A program made the translations under genes and the position numbers. A stretch of DNA of 64,000 nucleotides from Paenibacillus mucilaginosus 3016 (GTDB taxonomy: Bacteria; Bacillota; Bacilli; Paenibacillales; NBRC-103111): positions 1,506,001 through 1,570,000 of the forward strand of contig NC_016935.1 of the NCBI RefSeq assembly GCF_000250655.1. Direction: 5' to 3'. Below the pieces are notes generated by a model. That model ran no database searches. It saw only the letters and a list, made by a program, of their open reading frames with translations, and was not told the origin of the DNA. Below, one piece after another: positions 63,114 to 64,000 of this stretch (the stretch's first letter is position 1; the number at the start of each line of letters is the position of its first letter).

Positions 63114-64000
63114 GTGGAGAAACCTATAGAGAATGTATTTCCGGCCGGGGCCCGGCCAGCTTCAAGTCCTACCGGATTGAGGTTGTTTTTCAAAAAGCTC
63201 GCCCAGCAGAAGGCGCTGGTGTTCATGTCGGTCCCGTTCCTGCTGTGGCTGATCATATTCAAATATTTACCGCTCTGGGGCTGGGTGACCGCCTTCCAGA
63301 AGTATCGACCCGCGAAGAGCTTCGCCGACCAGCAGTGGGTGGGCTGGCTGAACTTCGAGATGATTTTCAAGGATGCGGCCTTCTACCAGGTCCTGCGCAA
63401 TACCCTCGTTCAGAGCTCGATCAAGCTGATTCTCGGTTTCGTCACGGCGATCGCCCTCGCCATCCTGCTTAATGAGCTGCGGAGCCTGCTGTTCAAACGT
63501 GTCGTACAGACGATTTCGTATCTGCCGCACTTCGTATCCTGGGTCGTAGCAGCCAGTATCATTTCGACCACCCTTGCGCCGGAAGGCATTGTGAATGTAC
63601 TGTTACTCAAGCTCGGCTGGATCTCCACACCGGTGCTGTGGCTCGGCAAAGGAGAATATTTCTGGGGCATCCTGGGTGCTTCTGAGGTATGGAAGGACGT
63701 AGGCTGGAACACCATCATCTATCTTGCGGCGATTACCACCATCGATCCGTCGCAGTACGAAGCGGCTGAGATTGACGGAGCGAACCGCTTCCAGCGGATC
63801 TGGCACATTACGATGCCGGGCCTGAAGCCGGTGATCGTCATTCTGCTGATCCTTAACATCGGGAATATTCTGGAGTCGGGATTCGAGCCGCAGTACCTGC
63901 TCGGCAACGGGATGACCGTCGATTACTCCGACAACCTGGACATATACGTACTGAAGTGGGGCCTGAACCTCGGGAACTACTCCCTGGCTACGGCAGCGGG
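63114..64000 (+). CDS. Sugar ABC transporter permease, LplB-type (runs off window)
   Basis: First 295 residues of a BPD_transp_1 permease that partners the LplA-type binding protein. The longer N-terminal tail is followed by helices starting ALVFMSVPFLLWLIIFKYLPLWGWVTAFQ, and the EAA loop EAAEIDGANRFQRIWHITMPGLKPVI that docks on the ATPase. GTG 63114 follows AAGGAAAGGAG. No ATPase gene is visible; members of this group normally use a shared MsmX-type ATPase encoded elsewhere. A second permease gene is expected after the window edge. Confidence 0.9.
   Translation, partial: MEKPIENVFPAGARPASSPTGLRLFFKKLAQQKALVFMSVPFLLWLIIFKYLPLWGWVTAFQKYRPAKSFADQQWVGWLNFEMIFKDAAFYQVLRNTLVQSSIKLILGFVTAIALAILLNELRSLLFKRVVQTISYLPHFVSWVVAASIISTTLAPEGIVNVLLLKLGWISTPVLWLGKGEYFWGILGASEVWKDVGWNTIIYLAAITTIDPSQYEAAEIDGANRFQRIWHITMPGLKPVIVILLILNIGNILESGFEPQYLLGNGMTVDYSDNLDIYVLKWGLNLGNYSLATAA

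Overview
The window comes from a GC-rich, spore-forming, low-GC-lineage Gram-positive bacterium, most likely a Paenibacillus such as P. mucilaginosus (inference). The signs are YesM/YesN-type two-component pairs beside sugar ABC operons, an S-box (SAM-I) riboswitch on a metNIQ operon, SpoVR/YhbH sporulation proteins, SLH-anchored surface enzymes, lipoprotein signal peptides and strong AGGAGG ribosome sites. No rRNA or tRNA genes were seen.

Layout. 1-7.6 kb: a divergent two-component system and a four-gene ABC importer whose proteins closely resemble E. coli YtfQ-YtfR-YtfT-YjfF (galactofuranose uptake). 7.7-13.7 kb: small unknown genes, a TetR regulator, and a carbohydrate-type cluster (DUF1961 protein, Gfo/Idh/MocA dehydrogenase, AraC regulator). 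14-23.7 kb: a surface phosphoesterase region with two metallophosphoesterases, a GDPD-like enzyme, two unknown membrane proteins, a frameshifted metallophosphoesterase-like pseudoenzyme and a lipoprotein. 23.6-24.9 kb: repeat-rich DNA. 25-27.9 kb: metNIQ under a SAM riboswitch. 28.3-34.3 kb: ribokinase, an orphan TIR-like protein, and a BM3R1-type repressor with its palindromic operator and a CYP102 (P450 BM3-type) fatty-acid hydroxylase gene that carries a one-base frameshift. 34.5-45.3 kb: unknown lipoprotein and membrane genes, a sugar-type dehydrogenase, an IS1182-like element, aldo/keto reductase, MFS transporter, and gene remnants. 45.7-51 kb: a very large modular GH30 glycoside hydrolase with carbohydrate-binding and SLH domains that has lost its 5' end. 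51-64 kb: an Xre-like regulator, SpoVR-YhbH, AsnA, a KinB-like sensor kinase, and a second YesN/YesM pair in front of a LplA/LplB-type oligosaccharide ABC operon that runs off the window.

The common theme is sensing, binding, cutting and importing plant or microbial polysaccharides: two kinase/regulator pairs each next to an importer, a surface GH30 enzyme, and dehydrogenases and DUF1961 proteins typical of such loci. The most unusual signals are non-coding: a family of small hairpin repeats (core AATAGCGGAACT) in three clusters, a separate two-hairpin element found just 3' of three minus-strand genes or gene fragments, and several strong operator palindromes. Several genes are visibly broken (CYP102, GH30 5' end, metallophosphoesterase-like gene, signal peptidase, CBO0543-type gene), which could be real decay or assembly error in GC-rich DNA.
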